DNA of 64,000 bases from Montifringilla adamsi (GCA_017590115.1 JAGGNK010007115.1:913796-977795), one strand, 5' to 3'. Counted from the stretch's first letter, positions 12,901-22,109 are shown. Numbers and translations are program-made. The notes: generated from the letters alone by a model not told the origin.

Positions 12901-15900
12901 CGCTGCTGGGCCCAGTCCCCACGCCCTGAGGAGAGGTGTGTGTTCCTTTGCTTTCCATCCACGTGTTCCAAGCCTTGATGTACTGCAGAAGTGCTGCTGA
13001 AATGACTTCAGCAGCATCTCTGCCCTTACACAGACAGCAGCTCAATCTTGGCCTGTCCCCAAGGCCTGGCTGTAAAGCAGCTGTGACTTTTGGACTCTCT
13101 GAATGGTGACAGTGTCACCATTGCTGTTTAACAAACTCTCAAAAGCTATTGATCAGTAAATGCTTGTATTTGATAATGCACCACTTTATTTTGATAACAT
13201 AGCTGGGGATTTTTTGTGCTGCTGATTGTTTTCTTTGGGAGCTTGGTTTGGAATCGTAGAATTCCAAAACGGTTTGGTTGGAAGGTTCCTTAAAACTCAT
13301 CTTGTTCCATCCTCTGCCATGGGCAGGGACACCTTCCACTGTCCCAGGCTGCTCCAGGCTCCATCCAGCCTGGCCTTGGGCACTGCCAGGGATCCAGAGG
13401 CAGCCACAGCTGCTCTGGGCACCCTGTGCCAGGGTTCCCCAGCATCACAGAGAGCAATTCCTGCCCAGTATCCCATCTAACCCTGCCCTCTGGCAGTGGG
13501 AAGCCATTCCCCATGTCCTGTCCCTGCCTGTCCCTGTGGAACCCCCGTCCCTGATGCTGGAATCTCCCCTCTTCTCTCCACAGCCATGAAGAAGCCGGCG
13601 CCAGCCCCCCCCAAACCAGCCAACCCCCCCCCGGGGCAGCCAGGAAGCCAAAGCTCTTCCCCAGCTGCTCAGCCACCTTCTGTCTCTCCAAAACCCCCTG
13701 CCAGAAGCTCTTCTCCTCCTGCTCAACACCCAAACCAAGGAGCAGCCCAGACCTCCTCCCCTTGCCAGGTTTCTGCACCTCGGAGATACTCCAGCAGCCT
13801 GTCCCCCCTCCACACCCCCCCCCCCCCCAACGCAGGCAACTCCTCCCCTGCAGCCCAAGGGCAGCAGCCAAGCATCTCCTGGCAGCAGCCAAGCATCTCC
13901 TGGCGAGCAGGGCCCGGAGCAGCCCTGCTCCTCCTCCGCGCCCCTGCCGCAGACCCCGACCCCTCCCGACACGCCCCCGCTGGGCAAGCACCCGGGCAGC
14001 GTCCCGGCCGTGCCCCCCGAGCCCTGCCCGGCTGCCTGCCTCCCCCACGGGGGCACCTTGCCCCGGCCCCGGCCCGTGCCCAAGCCCAGGAACAGACCCA
14101 GCGTGCCCCCTCCGCCGCACCCTCCCTCGCAGCTGCCTGCCGACGGGATGGCTGCAAACCCCCCGCAAACGGCCTCCAAAATCGTCACAGGTGAGTGCAT
14201 CCCCCCTGGCTGCTGCCTCCCTGGGGACAGAAAGTAGTGCCTGGAGCTGGGGGCTGGTGGGGGGAGCTGGGAAGCTCAGATCTCAGGTCAAAAGCCAGCT
14301 CGTCTCCAGGCGGTGCCCACCCGGCTGCTCTGCGCACCAGGGTGTCGTTCCTCGGGCAGAAGTGTTTGGGGGCAAGTGGAGATGAACTTTTGTTATTTTT
14401 TTTTTTTTTCCCTGTTTGGAAGCTTAGCACCGGGACAGCAGCTCCAGCTCAGCGTCTTGGCAGTCAATTCTGCTTGTACATCTGTTGCCAAAAAAGCAAA
14501 TATTTAGAGGAGGGAGAAGATGTAGCCAGGGATGGTGGATTTCAGCACATACTGAGATAAGAAAAGGGCACAAGTGGTCACTGACACGTGTTCTAGTAGG
14601 CAAAACGTGCAGAGAATGTTTTACCTTATGAGAACAGAACCTTCTGATGTGCATTTAAATTGGACATCCAGAAGCTGAAGAATCACCTCTATTAAACTGT
14701 ATGTCTTAGGTCAGTATTCATAGAGCCTCACATTTTAAGTGCAGTCCTTGTTCTAAGACAAGCAGGAAGTGAAGAGAAACTTTTGTCTTCTCACAGAAGC
14801 TTCATGAGGCTTGTAGTTAACCAATTCGGTTGGGATAATGTTCCTTTAATAAAGTTTATATTTTTTTCATGTAGTTGCTGAGGCCATTCAAAACCAGCAG
14901 ATTTTGGAATGTTTTCCTGCTGAGTCACTGCTTATTCTGGGAAATTCTGAAGGAAGAGATAGTAAATGTGGGAGACTAATGCTTTTAAATCTACTTATAA
15001 TTAATAATGGTTGGAACTTTCCCATGACACTGCAGCTTCTCTAGAATTAGACTAATGTATTGGAATGCAGAGTATCAGTTCTGTTGCCTAACAGCTCTAC
15101 CCCAATGCCTTCACAGGTGGGGATGGTTACTGCGAATAAGGTTTGTACTCACAGAATCTGCAACTGCAGCTCAACTGCTCCTGTTTGTAGCTTGAGTTCA
15201 GACATGTGCTTGGAACTGTGCTCTGCCAGCTCTTGTCCTCATCCCCACGTAGGAACTGTGCTCTGCCAGCCCTGTGTCCTCATCCCTCCACAGGAACTGC
15301 TCTGTACCAGCCCTGTGTCCTCATCCCCACGTAGGAACTGCTCTGTAGCAGTCCTGTGTCCTCATCCCTTCATAGGAACTGAGCTGTACCAGCCCTGTGT
15401 CCTCATCCCCACGTAGGAACTGTGCTCTGCTAGCCCTGTGTCCTCATCCCTCCATAGGAACTGAGCTGTACCAGCCCTGTGTCCTCATCCCCACATAGGA
15501 ACTGAGCTGTACCAGCCCTGTGTCCTCATCCCCACATAGGAACTGAGCTGTACCAGCCCTGTGTCCTCATCCCCACATAGGAACTGAGCTGTACCAGCCC
15601 TGTGTCCTCATCCCTCCATAGGAACTGAGCTGTACCAGCCCTGTGTCCTCATCCCCACGTAGGAACTGTGCTCTGCTAGCCCTGTGTCCTCATCCCTCCA
15701 CAGGAACTGCTCTGTACCAGCCCTGTGTCCTCATCCCTCCATAGGAACTGTGCTCTGCCAGCTCTTGTCCTCATCCCCACGTAGGAACTGTGCTCTGCCA
15801 GCCCTGTGTCCTCATCCCTCCACAGGAACTGCTCTGTACCAGCCCTGTGTCCTCATCCCTCCATAGGAACTGAGCTGTACCAGCCCTGTACCTTGTCCCT

Positions 15901-18900
15901 CCATAGCATTCTGCCAGCAGGAGGGTTTGAGGCTCTGCTGCTCAGCTGTAATGGGATTGTGAGCATTCATATATTCCTTAAGTCCCTGGAAAGAATTACA
16001 CTTCACACCAGGCCCCCACAAGTCAGGTGTGATGGGCGACCCCTTTCCAGCAGGTTTGTTCTCCTCAGTGCAGGCAAAAATGATTTTTCCTACAATTTGG
16101 TTGTTCGTGGTTACCTTTTAATGTAGCTCTCCCTTTAGCTTTGCAGTGATTTTTAACCACTTGGAGTTTTTTCTGGCAAAATGCAGGCTGATGTGCCCAA
16201 ACCCCTGGCAGAACAGCACCTGCAGCATGGCACGTTGACTGCCAGCTCCCTGCTGGCTCTGCCTGCTCAGTCCCACCCCTGCACACCCCACTCACGTCCC
16301 TGCTGGGCTGGAAGGCCCTGGCTGCTCCTCCTGAGCTGTGTCACAGCTGTCACAGCTGTCACAGCTGGGGGCTGCCTGAGCAGAGCAGGATTTCCCTGGC
16401 TGCAGCCAGGACACTGAAAGCAGTGTTGCACTGAGAAGTCAGGCTGGAAATCACTCAGGTTTGGGGTTTCTGTTAATTGGAGAAAGAGGTGGCCTGGGGG
16501 CTGCCCTGCACCCCTGGAAGTGGCCAAGGCCAGGTTGGGTGGGACTTGGAGGAACCTGGGGTGGTGAGGGGTGTCCCTGCTCATTATGGGGTTCCATGAA
16601 GGAACCTGCAGTAAATAAGCTGCTTAAGCAACTGAAAAGTAGCTTTGATTCTTAAAACAACTGACTTCTGATTGTACTTTTGTCAGTATATTTAAAATAT
16701 GAGGATAATTTATTCCCAGGCTGAAGTCAGAAGTGGGGCTGGGCTCTGAATCCTGACAGCACTTCACAATGAAGTTAGCAGCAGCAGCAGCTGTGCTAAT
16801 GAGGCAAACTTCAAGGAAAGACTTCATCTAAATTTCCAAGTGTTTCATAGTTTGACCATATTTATTTTCTTTAAGAGCTTTAGGGTTTTCCTGGTTCTGA
16901 GGAAATTGCTTCAATGGTAGCAGACAGGGAGGGTTTGTTTTACCCCAGTTTAATGGGAGAAATCCTTATCTTGTAATTAACATCCAGCTGGGGCTCTTCA
17001 TGAGGAGTGGGCACGGCAAGCACCTGCCAGAGGGGACTGCCAAGCAGAGCAAAATGGCCCAGGTGTGTGCTGTGAACACAGCACGGGAGCTGCCATGCAG
17101 GAGAGCGGGGAAAGGAAAGCTGCTGAGGGAGGATTCTCTCCAAAACTGGTGAAGGGACCTAGAAGATCCAGCCTGTTTAGCTAAAATCCCCTTGGGGAGG
17201 GGTTGAAGTGACTCTCAGGCTCACCTCCATGCTAAAGCATCCACCTTTTCCACATCAATGTGTTTTTAAAGGATTAATAATCTGAATTAACACCGCCACC
17301 TGTCACATAAGAGTGTCTGCTCTAATATTCACACCTGCACATAAAAGCACTTACAGACTCACTAATTCACAATGTGCAGCTGCTGGTTTTAATTTGAACC
17401 TTAACGAGTGGAATGAGGGGACAAAATTAAGGTGCCAGCAATCCTCATAATGACCCCTGAGCAGGAATTCTGAACTGTCTCAGGGTACTCTTGACTCCCT
17501 TGTCCGTGCACTGGGCTTTAGTAATGCCTCAAATTCTGTTTAGGGTGTTCAAGTAAGAAGCCCTAGAATATTCTAATCAAAGGTTTTATTAAATAATCCA
17601 GATGTTTGACCAGCATTCAGTAGGAACTGTATTGGCAAGTGCAATGGTAAGGAAAAGGCCCCTGATTGGCCGACACTGTTGCTAATTGCTAATTGCTAAT
17701 GATGTGTGTGCTAACGACTAACCCCCCCCCAGTGCTGCGTGTGTCCCTGGCATGGCCAGACAGGGGCTGCTGCTGCTCCCATTAACCCACTAAGCCCTGG
17801 AGAGCAGAATGTGAAGCTCTTGCTGTCTCCTGGCCACTCTCCCCTTGTGCTGTCTCGTGTTCAGAAGCCCAGAGCTGCCGTGTCCACGCAGAGCCTGCTG
17901 CTGTCACTGCTGCCACCAGTGTCACCGCCCTGTCCCGTGTCACAAGCGCTCCCTCCCGGTGCCACAGCCTCCCAGAGCAGCTGGGGGTGTCCCTGCCCGT
18001 GCAGAGGGTGGGCTGGCATGGGGTTTAAGGTGCCTTCCAGCCCAAGCCATGCTGGGGTTCCGTGGCTGAAGCTCGTGCTCAGTGCCGGCTCAGCGGGGTG
18101 GGATTGCAGCTGCTCCGTGCAGATCCCAGGTCCTGCAGGCTGGGGGGCTCAGCAGCAGGGCAGGCTGCACTCAGGGGCTGCTTTCCCCTCTTCCAGGTCA
18201 TTCAGCTCAGAAACCTTCAACCTGAGCTTTTCTGCAGTAACTTCTGGGTTAACTCCAGGATTTCATGCTTGAGTTATGAGTCCCAGTCTCTCTAGGATGC
18301 CTGTCTGCACCTCCTGTGCTTGAAAACAAGGCATTTATTTGGATTTTTTGTTGATTTAAGTGATCTAAATGACTTCCTATGTGGAGCAGCTGCTGGACTG
18401 CAGTTAAGGGATGTCATGGCACATTGTAACAAAATCCTGACAAGATTTTCAGTTGCCTTTTTTGAGCTGCTAGGGATTTTTCTGGTCTGATAATTCTAGC
18501 TGCCAGGGCAGTCAGTCACCAGAGATGCAGCAGAGATCCCTTTTTGACACCTTGGCCTGAACAAAATCATCCTCTCCTCAGAAGTGGCAAAGACCATGAC
18601 ATGCCCTGTTTACACAGGAGAGAGGTTTAATCTGCACTTGGTGTAAATAACTTCTGCCTCCTTCTGACACCATCCTTGTTCCTGTTCCTTCTCAGAGTCA
18701 CAGGCGGCGTTCCCTGGTGGATGATTTAGGTGCCAGATTATTTTGCTGAGTGTTTTGACATGAAAGTCCAGAGTAGCTCTCCAGGGGCATTGAGGAATCT
18801 GATCCTAAGTCAGGCTCGGTGCCCTCCCTCCCTCAGGAAGAGCTGGGTTTCTGTTCCTGTGCCCAGGACTGGCCCAGGCTCTGTAGGAGGAGCAATCCCA

Positions 18901-19199
18901 GCTGCTCAGTTGGGCTCAGCCCTGTGTGCCCACGGGGGCCAGCTCTGTGCCCAGAGCCTTCGTTGATCTCTGCTTTCCCTTCTCTGTCTAAGGAGATGCC
19001 CAGGAAGCCCCGACTGAGTGAGCTGGCCCTGGCCCGGCTGCTAAACTTGCTGTTCCCTTTTTGTGCAGACTCTAATTCCAGTATTCCAGAGCCACTTGCA
19101 AACCCTCCTCCAGAGCTTCCTGCAGAGCTGGCGGGCAGAGAGCTGCACAACCACCTGCTGCTGGACATTGACAATGACACGGAGAGCACGGCGCTGTGA
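867..19199 (+). CDS. ARHGAP17: ARHGAP17 (RICH1/nadrin), BAR-RhoGAP protein, 5'-partial, 17 coding exons
   Basis: GTPase-activating protein for Cdc42 and Rac1 that acts at tight junctions and on endocytic membranes. The spliced exons (listed separately) give about 799 codons matching vertebrate ARHGAP17 through to the stop. In-window residues 1-190 are most of the BAR domain (membrane-curving, dimerising). Residues 190-380 are the RhoGAP domain; the arginine finger is the Arg of GLFRIAAG near residue 223 (human R288). Residues 380-795 are the proline-rich SH3-binding tail, which includes KKPAPAPPKPANPPPG. The protein ends ESTAL, a class I PDZ ligand. All junctions are GT-AG and phases agree, but a 14-C run at 13815-13828 shifts the frame by one base. 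The related ARHGAP44 and SH3BP1 were considered; the tail and the LLLDIDNDTESTAL ending fix it as ARHGAP17. The N-terminal residues (about 65 in human) are encoded before the window. Confidence 0.97.
944..2040. other. ARHGAP17 intron, nothing recognised
   Basis: AT-rich intron with a short T run near 1194-1204. No element recognised. The later introns 2433-3129, 3242-3912, 6434-6813, 6926-7468, 7551-7972, 8054-8689, 8804-9133 and 11307-12792 likewise hold nothing I can name, apart from a short (gt)n run at 9307-9326. Confidence 0.6.
2041..2152 (+). CDS. ARHGAP17: ARHGAP17 window exon 2 (BAR domain)
   Basis: Encodes KMLDTCGDAENKLAMELSQH and on to PLCLLTE. Acceptor ctacag just before, donor gtgaga at 2153. 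One base completes the Gly codon from the previous exon; it ends in phase 0. Confidence 0.95.
2356..2432 (+). CDS. ARHGAP17: ARHGAP17 window exon 3 (BAR domain)
   Basis: Encodes TEIPNIQKQRKQLAKLVLDW and DSARG, a highly conserved BAR helix. Acceptor ttcag at 2351-2355, donor gtagga at 2433. Ends two bases into an Arg codon. Confidence 0.95.
3130..3241 (+). CDS. ARHGAP17: ARHGAP17 window exon 4 (BAR domain)
   Basis: Encodes YNQAHKTSGTNFQVHPSK then EEMDEAGNKVEQCK. Acceptor ccccag, donor gtaagg at 3242. Matches human WNQAHKSSGTNFQ and EEMDEAGNKVEQCK. Confidence 0.95.
3913..3981 (+). CDS. ARHGAP17: ARHGAP17 window exon 5 (BAR domain)
   Basis: Twenty-three whole codons, DQLAADMYSFVSKEGEYA then RCFVT. 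Acceptor cccaaag, donor gtgagt at 3982. Phase 0 at both ends. Confidence 0.95.
4138..4219 (+). CDS. ARHGAP17: ARHGAP17 window exon 6 (BAR domain)
   Basis: Encodes LLEAQADYHRKALAVIEK then VLPEIQAHQ, near the end of the BAR domain. Acceptor ttctcag, donor gtaaag at 4220. Ends one base into an Asp codon. Confidence 0.95.
5221..5380 (-). mobile_element. CR1 LINE 3'-end fragment
   Basis: agaatcccataaaggtttgg followed by the CR1 block with the words ccatggcagggacacc and ctggcactgccaggga variants. It reads as the reverse complement of the CR1 3' end. Lies in the 4220-6305 intron of ARHGAP17, where nothing else is recognised. Confidence 0.8.
6306..6433 (+). CDS. ARHGAP17: ARHGAP17 window exon 7 (BAR-RhoGAP linker and RhoGAP start)
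   Basis: Encodes DKWTEKPAFGTPLEEHLKRS and then IAVPIEACVMMLLETGMREE. The FGTPLEEHL segment opens the RhoGAP fold. Acceptor acttag, donor gtgggt at 6434. Confidence 0.95.
6814..6925 (+). CDS. ARHGAP17: ARHGAP17 window exon 8 (RhoGAP arginine finger)
   Basis: Starts GLFRIAAGASKLKKLKAAL. The Arg of GLFRI is the catalytic arginine finger of RhoGAP domains (human R288). Continues LDEFYSDPHAVA. Acceptor tgcag, donor gtattg at 6926. Confidence 0.96.
7469..7550 (+). CDS. ARHGAP17: ARHGAP17 window exon 9 (RhoGAP)
   Basis: Encodes GALKSYLRELPEPLMTYSLY then EEWTQAA. LKSYLRELPEPL is a signature RhoGAP motif. Acceptor ttgcag, donor gtaagc at 7551. Confidence 0.96.
7973..8053 (+). CDS. ARHGAP17: ARHGAP17 window exon 10 (RhoGAP)
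   Basis: Encodes IQDQDKKLQELWRICNRLPE then HYRVNF. Acceptor ctttcag, donor gtaggt at 8054. Ends two bases into an Arg codon. Confidence 0.95.
8690..8803 (+). CDS. ARHGAP17: ARHGAP17 window exon 11 (RhoGAP)
   Basis: Encodes YLIKFLAKLAQNSDVNKMTP then IAIVLGPNLLWAKNE. The KMTPSNIAIVLGPNLLW stretch is the conserved second half of RhoGAP domains. Acceptor tgaag, donor gtgagt at 8804. Confidence 0.96.
9134..9225 (+). CDS. ARHGAP17: ARHGAP17 window exon 12 (end of RhoGAP)
   Basis: Encodes SLAEMAAATSVHVVAVIEP then IIQHADWFFPG. Acceptor cacag, donor gtgagt at 9226. Confidence 0.95.
9358..9514 (+). CDS. ARHGAP17: ARHGAP17 window exon 13 (linker after RhoGAP)
   Basis: Encodes DEDFNVSGAFVAVPAVNSN and GTLERKRPLSMTVMEGDLL, matching the human GTLERKRPASMAVMEGDL region. 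Acceptor cttcag, donor gtaggt at 9515. Confidence 0.95.
10245..10320 (-). mobile_element. Degraded CR1 3' tip
   Basis: agaattatttgggttggaga followed by a diverged match to the CR1 terminal block. Short and old. Confidence 0.5.
10560..10975. repeat. Minisatellite, ~40-bp unit in ARHGAP17 intron
   Basis: Repeats of gtgttgggcagccactggag plus a ctctaacaccgtg/catcatg spacer, about ten imperfect copies. The array ends roughly 100 bp before exon 14 at 11082. The rest of intron 9515-11081 holds only a CR1 tip. Confidence 0.9.
11082..11306 (+). CDS. ARHGAP17: ARHGAP17 window exon 14 (proline-rich tail)
   Basis: Encodes SFGVKVLELPATPRRCGTVS then RKLTSPAFQPPLPP, followed by a Pro/Ala/Gly-rich stretch that has diverged from mammals. 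Acceptor ctatag, donor gtaaga at 11307. More GC-rich than the surrounding intron. Confidence 0.93.
12793..12935 (+). CDS. ARHGAP17: ARHGAP17 window exon 15 (proline/serine-rich tail)
   Basis: Encodes STSKSKESTSAATPPPV and SQPQSAAGPSPHALRR, matching human HNAAGPSPHTLRR. Acceptor ttccag, donor gtgtgt at 12936. Ends one base into an Ala codon. Confidence 0.92.
13250..13540 (-). mobile_element. CR1 LINE 3' end
   Basis: Begins tcgtagaattccaaaacgg and ggttggaaggttccttaaaa, then the familiar ccatgggcagggacaccttc block, ending near gggaagccattccccatgtc. Reverse orientation, in the intron directly before ARHGAP17 exon 16. Confidence 0.88.
13584..14190 (+). CDS. ARHGAP17: ARHGAP17 window exon 16 (SH3-binding proline-rich region, frame broken)
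   Basis: Large tail exon. The 5' part reads AMKKPAPAPPKPANPPPG and SAPRRYSSSLSPLHTPPPP in one frame. After a 14-C run (13815-13828) the human-like sequence TQATPL ... TPPLGKHPG ... TLPRPRPVPKPRNRPSVPPP and TASKIVT continues in the next frame. The exon is 607 nt, whereas phase at both junctions requires 606 or another multiple of three, so one C is extra or two are missing. A 21-bp in-frame repeat encodes GSSQASP twice at about 13860-13906. Acceptor ccacag, donor gtgagt at 14191. The KKPAPAPPKP motif is of the kind bound by SH3 domains. Confidence 0.9.
13815..13828 (+). repeat. 14-C homopolymer inside coding exon
   Basis: Uninterrupted run of 14 C in ARHGAP17 exon 16. The reading frame that matches the family differs by one base on its two sides. 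The run is a natural site for sequencing or assembly indels and for replication slippage. Confidence 0.9.
15204..15905. repeat. Minisatellite, ~41-bp unit
   Basis: About 17 copies of a unit containing aggaactgtgctctgccagc and cctgtgtcctcatccccacg. Variants alternate ctctgccag/ctgtaccag and cacgtag/ccatag. Intronic. Confidence 0.92.
16480..16605 (+). mobile_element. Degraded CR1 3' fragment
   Basis: gccaaggccaggttgggtgg, then ggtgtccctgctcattatgg and ggttccatgaagg, a diverged forward-orientation CR1 tail. Confidence 0.5.
18005..18066 (+). mobile_element. Degraded CR1 3' tip
   Basis: ggtttaaggtgccttccagc then cccaagccatgctggggttc resembles the last CR1 bases (ttaaggtcccttccaaccca...). Very short. 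Confidence 0.4.
19069..19199 (+). CDS. ARHGAP17: ARHGAP17 last coding exon with PDZ ligand and stop
   Basis: Encodes DSNSSIPEPLANPPP and on to LLLDIDNDTESTAL, then TGA at 19197-19199. The last residues are identical to mammals and form a class I PDZ ligand (Thr-Ala-Leu). Acceptor gtgcag. It lies 4.9 kb from the previous exon. Confidence 0.97.
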
Positions 19200-20045
19200 G
19201 CAGCGCTCCGGCTTCCCTGGCTCCTCTCCGGGGGGAAAACCACAGACCTAACAGGGAAAGGCTTCTTCTGCAGCGTGGCACGGCTGGGCAGAGCTGGCCC
19301 TGGGGCCTCGTGGGGACACTGAGCTCCAGGGTGGCCGAGGTTGGAGGAGACCTCTCAGGAAATCGAGCCCAACCTTTGGCCGCGCTCCGCTTTCGCCCTC
19401 AGAAGAAGTTTAATGATCTGGGTCTGGACAACGGTTTTCAAACTCTTGGATGGAAGGAATGAATTCCTGCAGGAACTCGCCTAGGAAGCGTGGTCAGTGC
19501 TGATACAGGTGGTGTTAGCAGAAATTCCAAAAGAATAAGAAGCAGAAGGTTAGTTATTTAAAGTGCATGTCTGTATTACAGAAATAATCCTTGCCACGGC
19601 TCGGTTAGAGGTTCTTTGTAGTTCTTAGCCCGTAGCAGGAGCTGCCTCCCAAGGGACATTCCCTCTCGGATCTGCTGCAGATTCCCCCCAAGCCATGAAC
19701 CAAACCCCTGCCCCAGTGCTGGTGGTGACTGCTGGTTCTCAGTCACCTGTGGAACTGTGGATGCATCCAGTGCCTTGAAGGACTGTCGTGCTGTCGGAGG
19801 AACTTCTGTCTCTTTAATCATTTCATTGCTACTTAGGATCAGTACTTACCCTGATTTCATAGTTATTTGTATTAACCTGCTTTGTTCATGTGCAACTGGC
19901 AACTGTTTCACGAGGAAACCGTGGAAATGGGGTTTGTGCTTTTGTTGAAAACGGTTGAGTTTTGAAAGAACTTTGAAACAGCTGTTTGGGTTCAGAAGTT
20001 GAGTGAACATTTATAAAATTAAAGATTGTTTTTTGTCAACTTAAG
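19200..20045 (+). other. ARHGAP17: ARHGAP17 3' UTR
   Basis: Roughly 0.8 kb between the stop codon and the first poly(A) signal, becoming A/T-rich at its 3' end. No other ORF here looks coding. The end point is inferred from ATTAAA at 20018-20023 plus a cleavage distance of about 20 bases. Confidence 0.65.
20018..20023 (+). terminator. Poly(A) signal ATTAAA for ARHGAP17
   Basis: ATTAAA followed by a T-rich downstream element (gattgttttttgtc), 0.8 kb after the ARHGAP17 stop on the same strand. Confidence 0.65.
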
Positions 20046-21894
20046 GCATCTTTATTCTAGTTTTGTTGCTGGCACTGAGTGACAGTGAAGTTCCACTGAA
20101 GGTCACAGTGATCCCCTGGGTTGTAGCTTGGAGTCACTGGCTGCTCAGCTTGCTTTTCCCTTAAGGACTTCAGTGGGAGCACTGTGGGAGCTTCCTCTGC
20201 CACCACAGCAGCCCTGTAACAAATCTTTTTAACTCTAGGTTCAGTTTGAAGGGCCACAGACTCCAGTCCTGTGACTGATTTTGATGTTTATCCCCCAGGC
20301 AGTCAGTGCCTCTCTCCCCCAGGGTTTCCAGCAGCGTTTCACAGGCTCAGGAAGGATCCCCCAGTGCCAGTTCCCTTTATGTGCTTTAACAAGAGCATTT
20401 CCTGACTCCGTGAGCTGCTGCAGGTGCCCAGCTGCTCCTGCCTGCTGCTGCCTGTTGTCACTGCCTGCCCACGGAGCGCTGGCAGCTCTGGGGTGAGCTT
20501 TGCTCTGACCCTGCGGTGTTTAGTGAATTCTGGGGAGCCCCAGAGGCTGCGATGGGGAGCAGGCTCTGCAGGGGTGAGCTTTGCTCCCACCCTGCGGTGT
20601 TTAGTGAATTCTGGGGAGGGGAGCAGGCTCTGCAGGGAGCTAGGGCAGCTGGGGGGCTCCAGGAGTGTGGGGTCCAGAGGTCTTGGCAGCCCCCCCATCC
20701 CCACGGACTCCAGGCAGGCAGGGACCAGCTCTCACTCTTTAATGTTTCTCTGCAGCTGCACGAGGCCCAGGGCCAGTGGTGGTCCCCAGGGCCAGTGGTG
20801 GTCCCCAGGGCCAGTGCTGGTCCCCAGGGCCACTGGTGGTCCCCAGCCCAGGGCTCTCTGCTGGGGCACTCCCAGAAGGGCTGTGGCTGCCCAGGCCATG
20901 GGGGCTGGCCCTGGGCACCTCTGCCCTGGCACACCTGCTGGGTTTGGCTGGTTCAGCCCTGCGGTGTTTAGTGAATTCTGGGGAGGGGAGCAGGCTCTGC
21001 AGGGAGCTAGGGCAGCTGGGGGGCTCCAGGAGTGTGGGGTCCAGAGGTCTTGGCAGCCCCCCCATCCCCACGGACTCCACGCAGGCAGGGACCAGCTCTC
21101 ACTCTTTAATGTTTCTCTGCAGCTGCACGAGGCCCAGGGCCAGTGGTGGTCCCCAGGGCCAGTGATGGTCCCCAGCCCAGGGCCACTGGTGGTCCCCAGC
21201 CCAGGGCTCTCTGCTGGGGCACTCCCAGAAGGGCTGTGGCTGCCCAGGCCATGGGGGCTGGCCCTGGGCACCTCTGCCCTGGCACACCTGCTGGGTTTGG
21301 CTGGTTCAGGTCCTGCAGGTGGCCCCAGCAGCAGTTGTGGGGCAGGTCCCACGCCGGGTGCTGGTGCTGGTGTTGTTTGGATGTCAGAGGTCCCAGACAG
21401 GCCCATCAGCATTCACTGCACACAGGGAAGGAGCTGAACGGGCACAGCTGAGCCAGAGGCACGCCAGAGAACAGAGAACAGCCCCTGGCCCTGCTCTGGG
21501 CACTCGAGGTGTCACTCCTGTCCCTCAGGGCCAGAGGAGCTGAACCAGAGGGAACCCAAGTGCTCGTAGCTGGTTACAGAGGCATAAATAGGAGAGATTC
21601 CAGGCTTCCTGAATTCCAGGCAGTGCTCTAAGGCCAAAGAGCAAAATTAAATATTTAAAATAACCAAACCAACCTTCCTCAGCTGGTTGGTGCCGGGTGG
21701 GGTCTGACGGTGCCAGTGCCAAGTGGGCACAGCCAGACCCCCATTAGAAATAAGGAAAATATTATGTCTTTAAAATGTCTTAAATAAAGAAATAAAATTT
21801 AGAAAGCATTAAGAATTACATTAACCCTCTGCTAATCATTAATATTTACACCAGTTAGGATTAGGTGATGCTGTGGGCACTTGCAGCCCCCTGG
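20046..21894. other. Intergenic spacer between convergent ARHGAP17 and SLC5A11
   Basis: Holds the tandem duplication at 20592-21309 and an AT-rich stretch at about 21640-21860. The SLC5A11 3' UTR must lie here, but I see no canonical AATAAA/ATTAAA on the - strand before 21600. The two AATAAA-like words near 21783-21797 are on the + strand. Confidence 0.6.
20592..21309. repeat. Tandem duplication, ~360-bp unit, two copies
   Basis: Copies at about 20592-20955 and 20959-21309 share ctgcggtgtttagtgaattc and ctttaatgtttctctgcagc and end alike (ggtttggctggttcag), an offset of 367 bp. A third partial copy of the start lies at about 20510-20590. Each copy contains an inner array of gggccagtggtggtccccag. 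Confidence 0.9.
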
Positions 21895-22109
21895 CTATGC
21901 GAAGTACGCCCAGAGGAAGACCCCAGCACACACACACAGGAGCAGGTTGATGTTCAGGACGTGTTTCACCAGCGGCTCCTCCTCCAGGGACACCACGGGC
22001 AGGGGCTCAGCCCTGGGCAGGCTCTCAGCAGCCTCCTGCCTGCGCTCCATCCCGCAGAGCCACAGCAAGGTGCTCAGCAGCTTGGAGCTGCCCTTGGCCT
22101 CGGCTGCAC
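21895..22109 (-). CDS. SLC5A11: SLC5A11 last coding exon (final TM and stop)
   Basis: [20 protein letters not shown] then [20 protein letters not shown] and ends FLWAYFA, TAG at 21897-21895. Acceptor ttccag. Human ends FIWGYFA. Confidence 0.95.

Larger units (their letters stand above)
14191..19068. other. Large last intron of ARHGAP17
   Basis: 4.9-kb intron holding a minisatellite (about 15200-15905) and two CR1 remnants (about 16480-16605 and 18005-18066). No further ARHGAP17 exon or other gene was recognised. A short aattgcta triplication lies at about 17683-17700. Confidence 0.6.

Noticed and set aside
13290..14168. 292-codon - strand ORF
   Set aside because: Antisense shadow of the proline-rich ARHGAP17 exon and a CR1 tail; the composition is low-complexity Gly/Arg and matches no family.
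19335..19380. Possible CR1 tip in the ARHGAP17 3' UTR
   Set aside because: ggttggaggagacctctcag resembles the CR1 end but is too short and isolated to call.
20424..21437. 337-codon + strand ORF in the intergenic spacer
   Set aside because: Produced by the GC-rich tandem duplication; the protein is itself a repeat of the same DNA unit with no domain.
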